A stretch of DNA of 34,747 nt, taken from contig JAJFUB010000024.1 of assembly GCA_021372615.1 (NCBI GenBank), forward strand, positions 1 to 34,747, given 5' to 3'. Of this stretch, positions 16,161 to 23,566 are shown one piece after another. The DNA is from a bacterium. Its GTDB lineage: Bacteria > Armatimonadota > Zipacnadia > Zipacnadales > UBA11051. Under the pieces are notes generated by a model. That model was given only the letters and a program-made list of their open reading frames with translations, searched no databases and was not told where the DNA came from. The translations under genes were made by a program, and so were the position numbers. The number at the start of each line of letters is the position of its first letter. Within the stretch, counting starts at the first letter, position 1.

Positions 16161-16562
16161 TCCGGTCCCCATCAGTCGCAGATGCCGGAAGCACCCGCTA
16201 TAGAAGCGCTTGTCGCGGGTCAGCAGGCGGTCGGCGTGGATGAGGGCGTGGGCGCCGACGAGGAAGTCGGCGATGAGGCGCTCCCTGGGGCCGCCCCGCC
16301 GGCGGTAGTTGCCCCAGGCTTCACCCGCCACAGCCGCGCTGTGTTCCGATGAAGGCGCGAAGCAGACATGCAACTGCGTCAGCGTGTCGTCGAGTTCGAC
16401 GGTGCTGCGGAACAGCGGCCTCAACTCAGCGTAGACCACCTCACAGATGACGAGTCTGCCTGCGCTGTCGGCGTCCTCGAGCGCCAGACGGGCGCGGCGG
16501 CGCCAGTCCACATCCGGCGAGAACAGGTCGAACAGGATGCAACTGTCGACTGCCGTGATCAT
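16149..16562 (-). CDS. vapC: PIN-domain ribonuclease toxin, VapC-type
   Basis: A 137-residue PIN-domain protein, the usual VapC length. The acidic residues expected to bind magnesium are visible: D6 in the opening MITAVDSCILFD strand, E46 in EVVYAEL, D99 in LIADFLVGAHAL and D117 in LLTRDKRFY. VapC toxins cut RNA, often tRNA or rRNA, when freed from their antitoxin. The ATG overlaps the antitoxin stop (ATGA, 16559-16562), so translation is coupled and the antitoxin is made first. Its 3' end overlaps the convergent glycosidase-like gene by 12 bases. The RNA target cannot be told from sequence. Confidence 0.88.
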   Translation of the reverse strand: MITAVDSCILFDLFSPDVDWRRRARLALEDADSAGRLVICEVVYAELRPLFRSTVELDDTLTQLHVCFAPSSEHSAAVAGEAWGNYRRRGGPRERLIADFLVGAHALIHADRLLTRDKRFYSGCFRHLRLMGTGSPA

Positions 16563-16786
16563 CGGCCGCGGCTCTCCTTGAGGTACTGGTCAATGTCGCC
16601 GATCACCCAGCGGTCAGCGAGGTAGCCCTCGTAACGGGCAAACACACTCTCCTTGCCGTTCCGCTTGGTAACCTTGACCCCGTCAGGCAGAAGTTCGAAC
16701 TCCACCTCGACGCCCTTCATCAAGCCGAGCTGATCCCGAATGGCCTTCGGGATCGTCACCTGCCCCCGCTCACCCACGGCGCTCAT
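16559..16786 (-). CDS. vapB: AbrB/MazE-type antitoxin, VapB-like
   Basis: A 75-residue antitoxin. Residues 1-47 form a SpoVT/AbrB swapped-hairpin DNA-binding domain (GERGQVTIPKAIRDQLGL, VEVEFELLPDGVKVTKR). The C-terminal part (WVIGDIDQYLKES) would wrap the VapC toxin. GGAGG sits five bases before ATG 16786. Such antitoxins neutralise the toxin and repress their own promoter; the inverted repeat and promoter at 16799-16851 fit that. The pair lies directly behind recG on the same strand but has its own promoter. Confidence 0.88.
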   Translation of the reverse strand: MSAVGERGQVTIPKAIRDQLGLMKGVEVEFELLPDGVKVTKRNGKESVFARYEGYLADRWVIGDIDQYLKESRGR

Positions 16787-16798
16787 GTCATCCTCCGT

Positions 16799-16851
16799 CG
16801 GTATGTACTTCGTACTTCCAGAATCATACCGCGGGCGTCGCGGTCTGTCAA
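16799..16851 (-). promoter_or_regulatory. Near-consensus promoter and probable operator of vapBC
   Basis: On the minus strand TTGACA (16846-16851) and TATGAT (16823-16828) are separated by exactly 17 bases, an almost perfect sigma70-type promoter. The -10 box is overlapped by an inverted repeat, CGGTATG (16825-16831 on the minus strand) and CATACCG (16799-16805), with a tandem AGTAC repeat between the arms. Binding of the VapB-VapC complex there would block RNA polymerase. The -35 box starts 11 bases after the recG stop. Confidence 0.8.
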
Positions 16852-16861
16852 CCGTCTGGCG

Positions 16862-19360
16862 CTACAGCGCCCAGTCCCCGCCGAACGGGCGCTCGCGCAG
16901 CCACTGGCGTAGCTCGCGGTGCTCGTCACGCTCCAGGTCGGGGTCGTCATCTACCAGCGCAAAGGCGTCCTCGCGGGCCTGGGCGAGGGTCGCCGTGTCG
17001 GCCAGCAGGTCGGCCATGCGCAGGTCCGGCAGGCCGCTCTGGCGGCTGCCGGCCATCTCGCCGGGTCCGCGCCGCCGCAAGTCCTCTTCCGCCACCAGGA
17101 AGCCGTCGTTGGTGCGCTCGAGCACCTGCAGGCGCTCGATCACGTCCAGGTCCTTCGCCCCGGTCACGAGCAGGCAGTAGGCCTGGTCGTGGCTGCGCGC
17201 CACCCGTCCCCGCAGTTGGTGTAGCTGCGCCAGCCCGAACATCTCCGCATTCATGATGACCATGCAGATGGCGTTGGGGACATCCACACCGACCTCGATC
17301 ACCGTCGTCGCCACCAGTGCCTCCAGTTCCCCCGCCCGGAAGCGTTCCATGGTCTGCTCGCGCTCCGCGGCGTCCATGCGGCCATGCACCAGCGCCAGGC
17401 GCAGGCTGGGGAAGATGCCGCGCCGGAAGCGCTCGTACAGGTCCTGCGCGGCCGCCAGCCGCCGGTTCTCATCCGCCTCGATGATCGGGCAGACCAGGTA
17501 GGCCTGCCGCCCGCGCTCGACCACGTCGGAGACCATGCGGAAGGCCCGGCGCTCCTCGCGCAGCGTGAGCAGCTCCGTATGCACCGGTCGGCGGCCGGGC
17601 GGCAACTCGTCGAGGATGGAGACATCGAAGTCGCCGTAGGCCGTCAGGGCCAGCGTGCGTGGGATGGGCGTCGCGCTCATGATGAGGACATTGGGGCGCA
17701 GACCCTTGCCCACCAGGAGGGCGCGCTGGCGCACCCCGAAGCGGTGCTGCTCGTCAATGACGGCGACGGCGAGGTCGGCGAACTGCACGCTCTCCTGGAA
17801 CACCGCGTGGGTGCCCACGATCAGCGGAGCCTGCCCCGACGCGATCTGTTCTTGCACCTGGCGCTTCGCCGCGCCGTTGAGGCTGCCCGTCAGCAGCACC
17901 GGCCGTACGTCCAGCGGCGCCAGCAGCTCTGTCAGCGTCCGGCAGTGCTGCTCGGCGAGCAGCTCGGTGGGGGCCATCATCACCCCCTGCTTGCCCGCGC
18001 GCACCGCAGCCAGCAGCGCCGCGGCCGCTACGACCGTCTTGCCCGCCCCGACATCGCCGTGGATCAGGCGGCTGGCCGCTTCGGGCCGGCACAGGTCGTC
18101 GAGCACCTCGCCGATGACGCGCTCCTGCGCCCCGGTCAGGGCAAAGGGCAGAGCCTCGCACAACTCCTCGAGCACCCCCTCGGTCGGCAGCGCCGAGGGC
18201 TCCACCGTCACCTTCGCCTCACGCCGCCGCTGGGCCAGCCGCACCTGCAGCAGGAACAGCTCGTCATACGCCAGGCGTGCCCGAGCCGCCCGGAGTGTCT
18301 CGTGGTTGGTCGGCAGGTGCACCTCGCGGTACGCCAGCGCCAGGGGCATGAGCCGCCGCCGCTCGGTGATCTCGCCGGGCACGCGGCTCTCGGGGTAGTC
18401 CGTGCAGGCCTGCAGCGCCGCCAGCACCAGCTTGCGCATCACGACCTGCGAGAACGGCGGCGCGCTGTAAAGGGGCACGATACGGCGGACGTTGAGCTCC
18501 TCGTCCCGGATGATCTCCACCTCGCTGACCGCCAGCGACGCCTCGCCCTTGTGCAGGCGGACCTGGCCGGTGACCACCAGCTTCGTGCCGGGCTCGAACT
18601 GCGTCGCCCGGTACGGCTGGTTGAACCAGGTCAGACTGATGGGGTCGCTACCGTCGGTCGCGGGGACGAGTGCGAGCTTCTGTCCGGCCTTGAAGGCGAC
18701 ACGGCCCTCGGCCGTCACGGTGACGAGGAGGCAGGCCGACTGGCGGTGCTGCAGCAGGCGCACGGGCTGCGGCTCGCGTCGGTCCTCGTAGCGGAAGGGG
18801 TAGTACTGCAGCAGGTCGCCGACCGTGGACAGGCCGACGCGGGCGAGGGCCTCGGCGCGGGCCGGGCCGATGCCGGGAAGATGCAGCAGGGGGGAGCCCC
18901 AGCGCAGGGGGCCCTGCCGAGGGCCGACGGCGTCCTCACCCCTGCCCCTCTCCCTCGCGTCGCTACGCTTTGCTCCGGAGAGGGGAACGACCCCGCTGGT
19001 GGCCGTGCGCTCGACCAGGCCCCCGAGACGCTCGACCTCGGTGACGAAGGCCTTGCGCTGTGGCAGGCCCATCTCGGCATAGCGATCGGCCTCGACCCGC
19101 AGACGCGCCAGCGCGTCCCGCAGGCCAGGGTCCGCTATGTGCGCTGCCGCCCGGTCCACCCACTGTTGCACGAGGCCGGCAAGCCCACCGACGATCGCGC
19201 GATCGGCGTAGTTCTGCCGACGCTCGAGCTGCAGCGCCTGCGTGGGCAAGCGCCAGGGCTGGTTGGCGGGCGGGGAGGGGCGCATTGAGGACTGTTCATT
19301 CGTGGCAGAGCGCACCCTCGCCTGCCCGGTTCGGCAGCACGGGACCGGCGCATCCATCAC
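16862..19360 (-). CDS. recG: ATP-dependent DNA helicase RecG
   Basis: RecG remodels stalled replication forks and branch-migrates Holliday junctions. The order is as expected: an N-terminal helical extension (about 30-120), a wedge/OB-fold domain (about 155-300, starting LLHLPGIGPARAEALARVG), then two helicase domains with Walker A GDVGAGKT at 435-442, DEQH at 536-539, MSATPIPRTL, and motif VI LHQLRGRVARS. A repeat-encoded insert occupies about residues 121-150 (ending GPRQG), between the extension and the wedge domain. The start is unsure: GTG 19360, ATG 19357 and ATG 19285 are all in frame, and none has a strong ribosome site. The stop of the upstream lipoprotein gene is 31 bases before 19360, suggesting joint transcription. 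Confidence 0.95.
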   Translation of the reverse strand: MMDAPVPCCRTGQARVRSATNEQSSMRPSPPANQPWRLPTQALQLERRQNYADRAIVGGLAGLVQQWVDRAAAHIADPGLRDALARLRVEADRYAEMGLPQRKAFVTEVERLGGLVERTATSGVVPLSGAKRSDARERGRGEDAVGPRQGPLRWGSPLLHLPGIGPARAEALARVGLSTVGDLLQYYPFRYEDRREPQPVRLLQHRQSACLLVTVTAEGRVAFKAGQKLALVPATDGSDPISLTWFNQPYRATQFEPGTKLVVTGQVRLHKGEASLAVSEVEIIRDEELNVRRIVPLYSAPPFSQVVMRKLVLAALQACTDYPESRVPGEITERRRLMPLALAYREVHLPTNHETLRAARARLAYDELFLLQVRLAQRRREAKVTVEPSALPTEGVLEELCEALPFALTGAQERVIGEVLDDLCRPEAASRLIHGDVGAGKTVVAAAALLAAVRAGKQGVMMAPTELLAEQHCRTLTELLAPLDVRPVLLTGSLNGAAKRQVQEQIASGQAPLIVGTHAVFQESVQFADLAVAVIDEQHRFGVRQRALLVGKGLRPNVLIMSATPIPRTLALTAYGDFDVSILDELPPGRRPVHTELLTLREERRAFRMVSDVVERGRQAYLVCPIIEADENRRLAAAQDLYERFRRGIFPSLRLALVHGRMDAAEREQTMERFRAGELEALVATTVIEVGVDVPNAICMVIMNAEMFGLAQLHQLRGRVARSHDQAYCLLVTGAKDLDVIERLQVLERTNDGFLVAEEDLRRRGPGEMAGSRQSGLPDLRMADLLADTATLAQAREDAFALVDDDPDLERDEHRELRQWLRERPFGGDWAL
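18945..18985. repeat. Nested palindrome in frame within recG (family B)
   Basis: CCCCTCTCC (18945-18953) pairs with GGAGAGGGG (18977-18985), and GCGT (18957-18960) with ACGC (18965-18968) inside it. The left flank CACCCCTG and right flank AACGA match the family-B flanks in mutS and in the gene at 12294, but here the element lies antisense to the gene. It still leaves the frame open, encoding a charged stretch around residues 126-139. Confidence 0.7.
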
Positions 19361-19391
19361 CGTGCCGATCCCGTGCCTGCCGCCGTGGGTG

Positions 19392-20783
19392 CTACTTCGC
19401 CCCCTGATCGTGCGGACAGCACACCGTCATGGTCGCGTCCGGCGAGGCGTTGCCCGCCTGATCCGTCGCACTGACGGTGATGGTGTAGGTGCGACCGTCG
19501 CGGTCGTTGCCGTTGCGCCAGGCGATCAGCGACACCGTGGCGCTGAACGAGCCGTCAGGCCCGAGCGAGCCAGTGAGGTCAAGGCTCTGGGACGCCTCGC
19601 CATACTCGTCGGTGACCGCCAACGTGGCGGTCTGCACACCCGATTCGCCGTCCCTTATGCTCCCGGTCACCAGCACGTCAATCGCCTTGTGGTTCGGTGG
19701 CCACAGTATCGCTGGCGCGGCAGGGCTGAGCGTGATGGTTGGTGGCGTCGTGTCCGGGGGCGTCATCGGCAGCGTCGCCAACCCGATCCCTCGGCCGAGA
19801 GAGCCTTCGCCGGTGAAGTACATCCTCGCCTCGGAGCCGGTCAGCACGATGCTGGGCGTGTACGTTCGCGACGAACGCCAGGCAACCCCGTCACTGATAC
19901 TGAAGATGGGCGTGGGGTGCTTGGTCCAGCTGATCCCATCCAGCGAATGGGCATACCCGATGCCCTCATGCCCGCGCGTGCGGCCGCCGCTGTAGAACAT
20001 GCGGTACTCGCCGCCGTCCTGGAAGACCGCGCAGAAGGTGGCATATGTGTCATCCCAGGCGCCTGACGCGCCCAGGCCCAGTACCTGCTTCCCCTCCAGC
20101 GCGGAGGGCACGCCCCAGAGCACGCCATCAGCCGAGGCGGCGAGACCGATCGTCTCCCGGCCGCCGTCCGTCTGGTCGTAGTACATGACGTACTTGTTAG
20201 CGAAGAGGTTTTCGGGGTCGAGGACGCTCAGGCCGGAGGGGTTGTAGAACACCTGGCAGGGGCCGTACGTGCCGCGCGTGAGCCCGGAGCCGGTGATCAG
20301 CCGATTCGGCGCCGGCAACTGGGCACACACGCCGGCCCCCGTCCAGTTGACGCCGTCGGTGGACACGGCGTGCCCAATGCCGGTGATCGCGTATATCGTC
20401 AAGGTCCAGTACCACATCTCGTAGTTGCCAGTGTCCGGGTTGTGGATCACCTGAGCGTGATAGACGCCGGATGGCAGCCCGGTGCACGGCACCCCGGCCC
20501 CCCACGAGAGGCCATCGGCGGAGGCGAACAGGCGCATGCCGCCGGACATCACCCACATCTTGTAGGCGCCACCCTCGAGCAGGACGCAGGGGTAGTACGT
20601 GCTGGCGCCGGGGTTGAGCACCGGGCTCCCCGGGTGCTCCACCCAGGCCAGGTAATCCACCGGCCCGGCTGCTTCCGTCCTCACCCGACTGCCACCCTCT
20701 CCTCCGCCCCCACAACCGGCAAACCATGAACACGCTGCCGCAAGCAGAACCATGGCGCAGAGCCTGTCAGTCCATCGCATCAT
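19392..20783 (-). CDS. Lipoprotein with GH43/GH32-like beta-propeller and Ig-like domain
   Basis: A 463-residue lipoprotein. The signal peptide ends in a lipobox (SWFAGC followed by a Gly-rich linker), so it should be anchored to a membrane. Residues about 45-340 show repeated propeller blades of the five-bladed GH43/GH32/GH130 type: YKMWVMSGGMRLFASADGLSWG, YEMWYW...GHAVSTDGVNW, KYVMYYDQTDGG, YRMFYSGG...GYAHSLDGISW, ARMYFTGEG. Catalytic residues could not be assigned. Residues about 350-455 (DTTPPTITLSPAAPAILWPPNHK...) form an Ig-like domain seen in secreted proteins. ATG 20783 is preceded by CAGAGGAGAAAG; ATG 20780 is equally possible. recG follows 31 bases downstream, an odd pairing. It probably binds or trims surface polysaccharide. 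Confidence 0.75.
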   Translation of the reverse strand: MMRWTDRLCAMVLLAAACSWFAGCGGGGEGGSRVRTEAAGPVDYLAWVEHPGSPVLNPGASTYYPCVLLEGGAYKMWVMSGGMRLFASADGLSWGAGVPCTGLPSGVYHAQVIHNPDTGNYEMWYWTLTIYAITGIGHAVSTDGVNWTGAGVCAQLPAPNRLITGSGLTRGTYGPCQVFYNPSGLSVLDPENLFANKYVMYYDQTDGGRETIGLAASADGVLWGVPSALEGKQVLGLGASGAWDDTYATFCAVFQDGGEYRMFYSGGRTRGHEGIGYAHSLDGISWTKHPTPIFSISDGVAWRSSRTYTPSIVLTGSEARMYFTGEGSLGRGIGLATLPMTPPDTTPPTITLSPAAPAILWPPNHKAIDVLVTGSIRDGESGVQTATLAVTDEYGEASQSLDLTGSLGPDGSFSATVSLIAWRNGNDRDGRTYTITVSATDQAGNASPDATMTVCCPHDQGAK

Positions 20784-21204
20784 CTTTCTCCTCTGGATCA
20801 GGATCACGTGGTCTATCGCGTGCCTGGCGGCCTTGCGGCCCCAGACACTGCTGTCGCCTGGGCCTACGAACCTGTGATCGGCCCGGGAATCGCGCCGACA
20901 CCACCCCCTTGGGCGTCATGGTAAGCATTGCTGAAGGTTGCCGGAGGTCTTGCTGCGATGGCACCGGTACTACGCCCGGTACAGCCCCCTATCCCCTGTG
21001 GCTTCGTCCAATGGTGTTGCCCGTGCCAGACAGACACAGGCAAGTAGCACATCACGATTGTACAAGTTCCTGGTGGCTTTGCGCAATCCTCTAGGTGTTC
21101 TGGACATTATCTTGAGAATTCTGGGGGCGGCAGTCGGGCGTCCCAACACTGCCTCGCGCAGCGGGTGAGCGATCGGCGAGGGGACAGCAGAGCGGGGTGG
21201 TGCT
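20784..21204. other. 420-bp gap, probable 5' region of the lipoprotein gene
   Basis: No gene is supported. On the minus strand, 20960-21027 could fold: GGCAC (complement of 21023-21027) pairs with GTGCC (complement of 20960-20964), closing about 68 bases that include direct CCGGTAC copies (20964-20970 and 20976-20982). The part from 21050 to 21125 is richer in A and T than its surroundings and could hold the promoter. No riboswitch class could be assigned. Confidence 0.4.
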
Positions 21205-21927
21205 TCAGTGGATGCCCAGGGCCTGCTCGGTCTCCGAGTGGGCGTGTTTCCAGGCGTCGAAAATCCCCCAGGCGTAGAGGGCCACGTAGATCAGGCCGCA
21301 GATCATGACCAGCAGCCACTGACCCGCACTGGTGCCATCCACCACGGCCTGCGCCGACTCGCGCTGGGCCTCACGGGCATTGGGGCTACCGAGGGTGAAG
21401 CTGGCGCTCACATAGGGCATGACGACGCTGAGCAGCAAGATGACAGCCACCGCAGCCCCGCCCAGGATGCCCAGGCCCTTCTCCTGTTCCCGGTTGTAGA
21501 GCTGCCCCAGACCGGGGAAGAGCAGGGCGTTGAGCACGGCGTTCAGGGGTCGCCGGGCGCCGGCGTGATGGGCGGAGGGGTCGGCGATGACCTCATGGAT
21601 GAGCGCGGCCCGGCGCTCCTCGGGCGTCTGGGCGAGTAGGGCCGTGCCGAACTTGCGCTCGGCATCGGCGTTGGCCGGCTCGATCTCCAGGGCGCACTTG
21701 TAGTGCTGCCGCGCCCGGGCCACTTGGCCGTGGGCGGCGGCGACATCGCCGGCGAGTTCGTGGGTGGTGGTGCTCTCCGGCCACCGCTTGAGCAGCTCCG
21801 CGGCCCCGCGCGCGGCCTCAGCCTGGCGGCCCAGGCGCAGATGCAGCGAGACCTGGTCCACCAGTCGGGCGAAGTCGGCCTCTGCCGCTTCAGGCGTCGG
21901 TTCGGGATCGGGGGGGGTGTTACTCAA
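21205..21927 (-). CDS. TPR protein with C-terminal membrane segments
   Basis: A 240-residue protein. Residues about 15-95 form two or three tetratricopeptide-like helix pairs (LRLGRQAEAARGAAELLKRWP, AAHGQVARARQHYKCALEIEP). After residue 116 comes NAVLNALLFPGLGQLYNREQEKGLGIL, the GLGQ motif seen in TM2/DUF5683-type membrane proteins, then membrane helices at about 143-161 and 202-221. The start is read as TTG 21927, which overlaps the rsfS stop (TTGA), a common coupling pattern; GAGGTG lies upstream. It is the last gene of the nadD-LCP-LCP-rsfS unit. Function unknown; a membrane scaffold is a guess. Confidence 0.7.
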   Translation of the reverse strand: MSNTPPDPEPTPEAAEADFARLVDQVSLHLRLGRQAEAARGAAELLKRWPESTTTHELAGDVAAAHGQVARARQHYKCALEIEPANADAERKFGTALLAQTPEERRAALIHEVIADPSAHHAGARRPLNAVLNALLFPGLGQLYNREQEKGLGILGGAAVAVILLLSVVMPYVSASFTLGSPNAREAQRESAQAVVDGTSAGQWLLVMICGLIYVALYAWGIFDAWKHAHSETEQALGIH

Positions 21928-22280
21928 GCGGGTGACGGCACCTCGATCTCTTCGGCGTCCATCCACAGCCGTCGCAGATCGTAGTAGTGCCGTGCCTCCT
22001 CTTCGAAGATGTGCACGACCACGTCAAGATAGTCCAGGATGATCCAAACGCCGTCGCGCAGGCCCTCACTGTGCTTGAGGAACACGTCCTGCTCGCGCAT
22101 CTTCTCTTCGATGCGCTCGGCGACGGCCTGGCAGTGCACCTTCGAGCGGCCGTGGCAGATGATGAAGTAGTCCGTGATGGTCATGACCTCGCGCATGTCG
22201 AGGGCGACCACGTCCAGGGCGCCGCGGTCCTGGGCTACGCGGGCGATCTCAATTGCCTTCTGGCGTGAGTCCAGCGTCAT
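21924..22280 (-). CDS. rsfS: Ribosomal silencing factor RsfS
   Basis: A 118-residue RsfS/Iojap protein. It binds ribosomal protein L14 (uL14) and stops the subunits joining when nutrients run short. The family core is intact: KAIEIARVAQDRGALDVVALDMREVMTITDYFIICHGRS, then WIILDYLDVVVHIFEEEARHYYDLRRLW. ATG 22280 is chosen because it gives the usual family length and AAGGGAGGA lies directly before it, although the spacing is short. It overlaps the 3' end of the upstream LCP gene by 32 bases in another frame, so the genes are tightly packed. The nadD...rsfS linkage is conserved in many bacteria. Confidence 0.95.
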   Translation of the reverse strand: MTLDSRQKAIEIARVAQDRGALDVVALDMREVMTITDYFIICHGRSKVHCQAVAERIEEKMREQDVFLKHSEGLRDGVWIILDYLDVVVHIFEEEARHYYDLRRLWMDAEEIEVPSPA

Positions 22281-23529
22281 TCCTCCCTTGGCTGCTCGGC
22301 AGCCGGTAGTCCTGGCCCAGGATGACCTGCAGGCTGGGTGCGGTCCCCTCGGGCTCGTCATCCAGCTCCTCGGTCTCGCCGGCCCCCAGCGCCAGGGCGG
22401 CAGCCGTCGCCATGTCCTTCTGCCCTTCGGGATACAGGACCTTGGTGGACGCGACGGTCTTGGTCGTGGGCTGGGTGGCTGTCACCTTGAAGCCGGCCTC
22501 GGCCAGCAGTTTGCCCGCCCCCGTCGCCAAGCCGGGCCGCTCCGTGCCGTCCTTGAGCAGCACTACGCGAACGGCGACGGGCCGGCCGGCCAGGTGGTCG
22601 TCAATGTCGTCCAGCATGCGGCTGAAAGCATCGGGGATGATCTGTGAGTAGTAGATGCCGCCGGAGGGCGCCGCCGCCACCGGCAGCGTCACTGACGTGA
22701 TGTCGGTGGAGGTCATCTCCTTGAGCAGCCGCCCCAGGTCGGCGCACTCCCGCCACGACAGCGAGGTATCCACACAGTCCATGATCTGCCCGCCCGCGCG
22801 CAGCAGCGCCGGGAGGTTCGTCACGCGGAGCTTCTGCTCGAGGATGGCCCGTAGGAACTGCTGCTGCCGTTCGGCGCGACCCTCATCGCCGTCACCCAGT
22901 CCCCCATAGTTCGACTTGCGGTAGCGGCAGAAGCCCATGGCTGTGTAGCCGTCCATGTGGTGCATGCCGGGGGTGAGGTGGATGTGCAGGTTGCCCCAAC
23001 TGTCATCGTAGTTCATCCCCCGCCCCTCGCCCTCGATGTCGCGCACCAGCAGGTCCACGCCCCCGAGCGTGTCCACGGCCTTCACGAAGCCCTCGAAGTT
23101 GACCTTGATGTAGCCGTCTATGGGCGTCCCCAGCAGCAGTTGCACCGTCTGCAGCGTAAGCTTCGGGCCGCCGTAGGCGTACGAGTGGTTGATCTTGGTG
23201 CTGCCGTGGCCGGGGATGTCGCAGCGCGTGTCGCGCGGGATGGACATGATCGCCCCGCGCTTGAGGGTGGGGTTCAGCCAGAGCACCATGAGGGTGTCGG
23301 AGCGGCCGACCTCGCCGGGGCGGTCGTCGGCGCCCATGAGCACCAGCCGCAACTGCGACACACCCGCAAACGGTTCGGGCAGCGCGGCCAGCTTGCCCTG
23401 GCTGCCCTGGTCAGGGGACAGCCCCCCGGCAGACACGGCGACATCATCGTACAGGCCGAAGCCGCCGGCCGCCACGATGAGTGTCGCCATGAAGTAGACG
23501 AAGAAGTCCTTGGTCGTGTGCTTGGTCAT
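22249..23529 (-). CDS. LCP family cell-wall ligase, first paralogue
   Basis: A 426-residue LytR-CpsA-Psr protein. LCP enzymes transfer polymers from lipid carriers to peptidoglycan or other envelope acceptors, on the outer face of the cytoplasmic membrane. An N-terminal membrane anchor (about 9-30) is followed by the LCP core: LVLMGADDRPGEVGRSDTLMV, IMSIPRDTRCDIPGHGSTKINHSYAYGG, VDTLGGVDLLV, and FCRYRKSNYGG...GRAERQQQFL with the substrate-binding arginines. The C-terminal LytR_C-like domain (about 325-400) is less regular than in the sister gene (VVLLKDGTERPGLA in place of VLNGSG). No strong ribosome site precedes ATG 23529. The gene starts 37 bases after the stop of the other LCP gene. Confidence 0.93.
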   Translation of the reverse strand: MTKHTTKDFFVYFMATLIVAAGGFGLYDDVAVSAGGLSPDQGSQGKLAALPEPFAGVSQLRLVLMGADDRPGEVGRSDTLMVLWLNPTLKRGAIMSIPRDTRCDIPGHGSTKINHSYAYGGPKLTLQTVQLLLGTPIDGYIKVNFEGFVKAVDTLGGVDLLVRDIEGEGRGMNYDDSWGNLHIHLTPGMHHMDGYTAMGFCRYRKSNYGGLGDGDEGRAERQQQFLRAILEQKLRVTNLPALLRAGGQIMDCVDTSLSWRECADLGRLLKEMTSTDITSVTLPVAAAPSGGIYYSQIIPDAFSRMLDDIDDHLAGRPVAVRVVLLKDGTERPGLATGAGKLLAEAGFKVTATQPTTKTVASTKVLYPEGQKDMATAAALALGAGETEELDDEPEGTAPSLQVILGQDYRLPSSQGRNDAGLTPEGN

Positions 23530-23566
23530 GGATACCCGGGAAATGAGAATTCGAGAGCCGGTGCGG

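Noticed and set aside
17384-19288. 634-codon plus-strand frame opposite recG
   Set aside because: It is antisense to an unmistakable RecG and rich in Arg, Gln and His without motifs.
20960-21084. Fragments resembling a cyclic-di-GMP riboswitch on the minus strand (AAGCCACAGG near 20993, and GCGCAAAGCCACCAGG at 21069-21084)
   Set aside because: The partner GCAAACC strand with its tetraloop-bearing stem and the closing GGTAGCC strand are missing, so the known fold cannot form.
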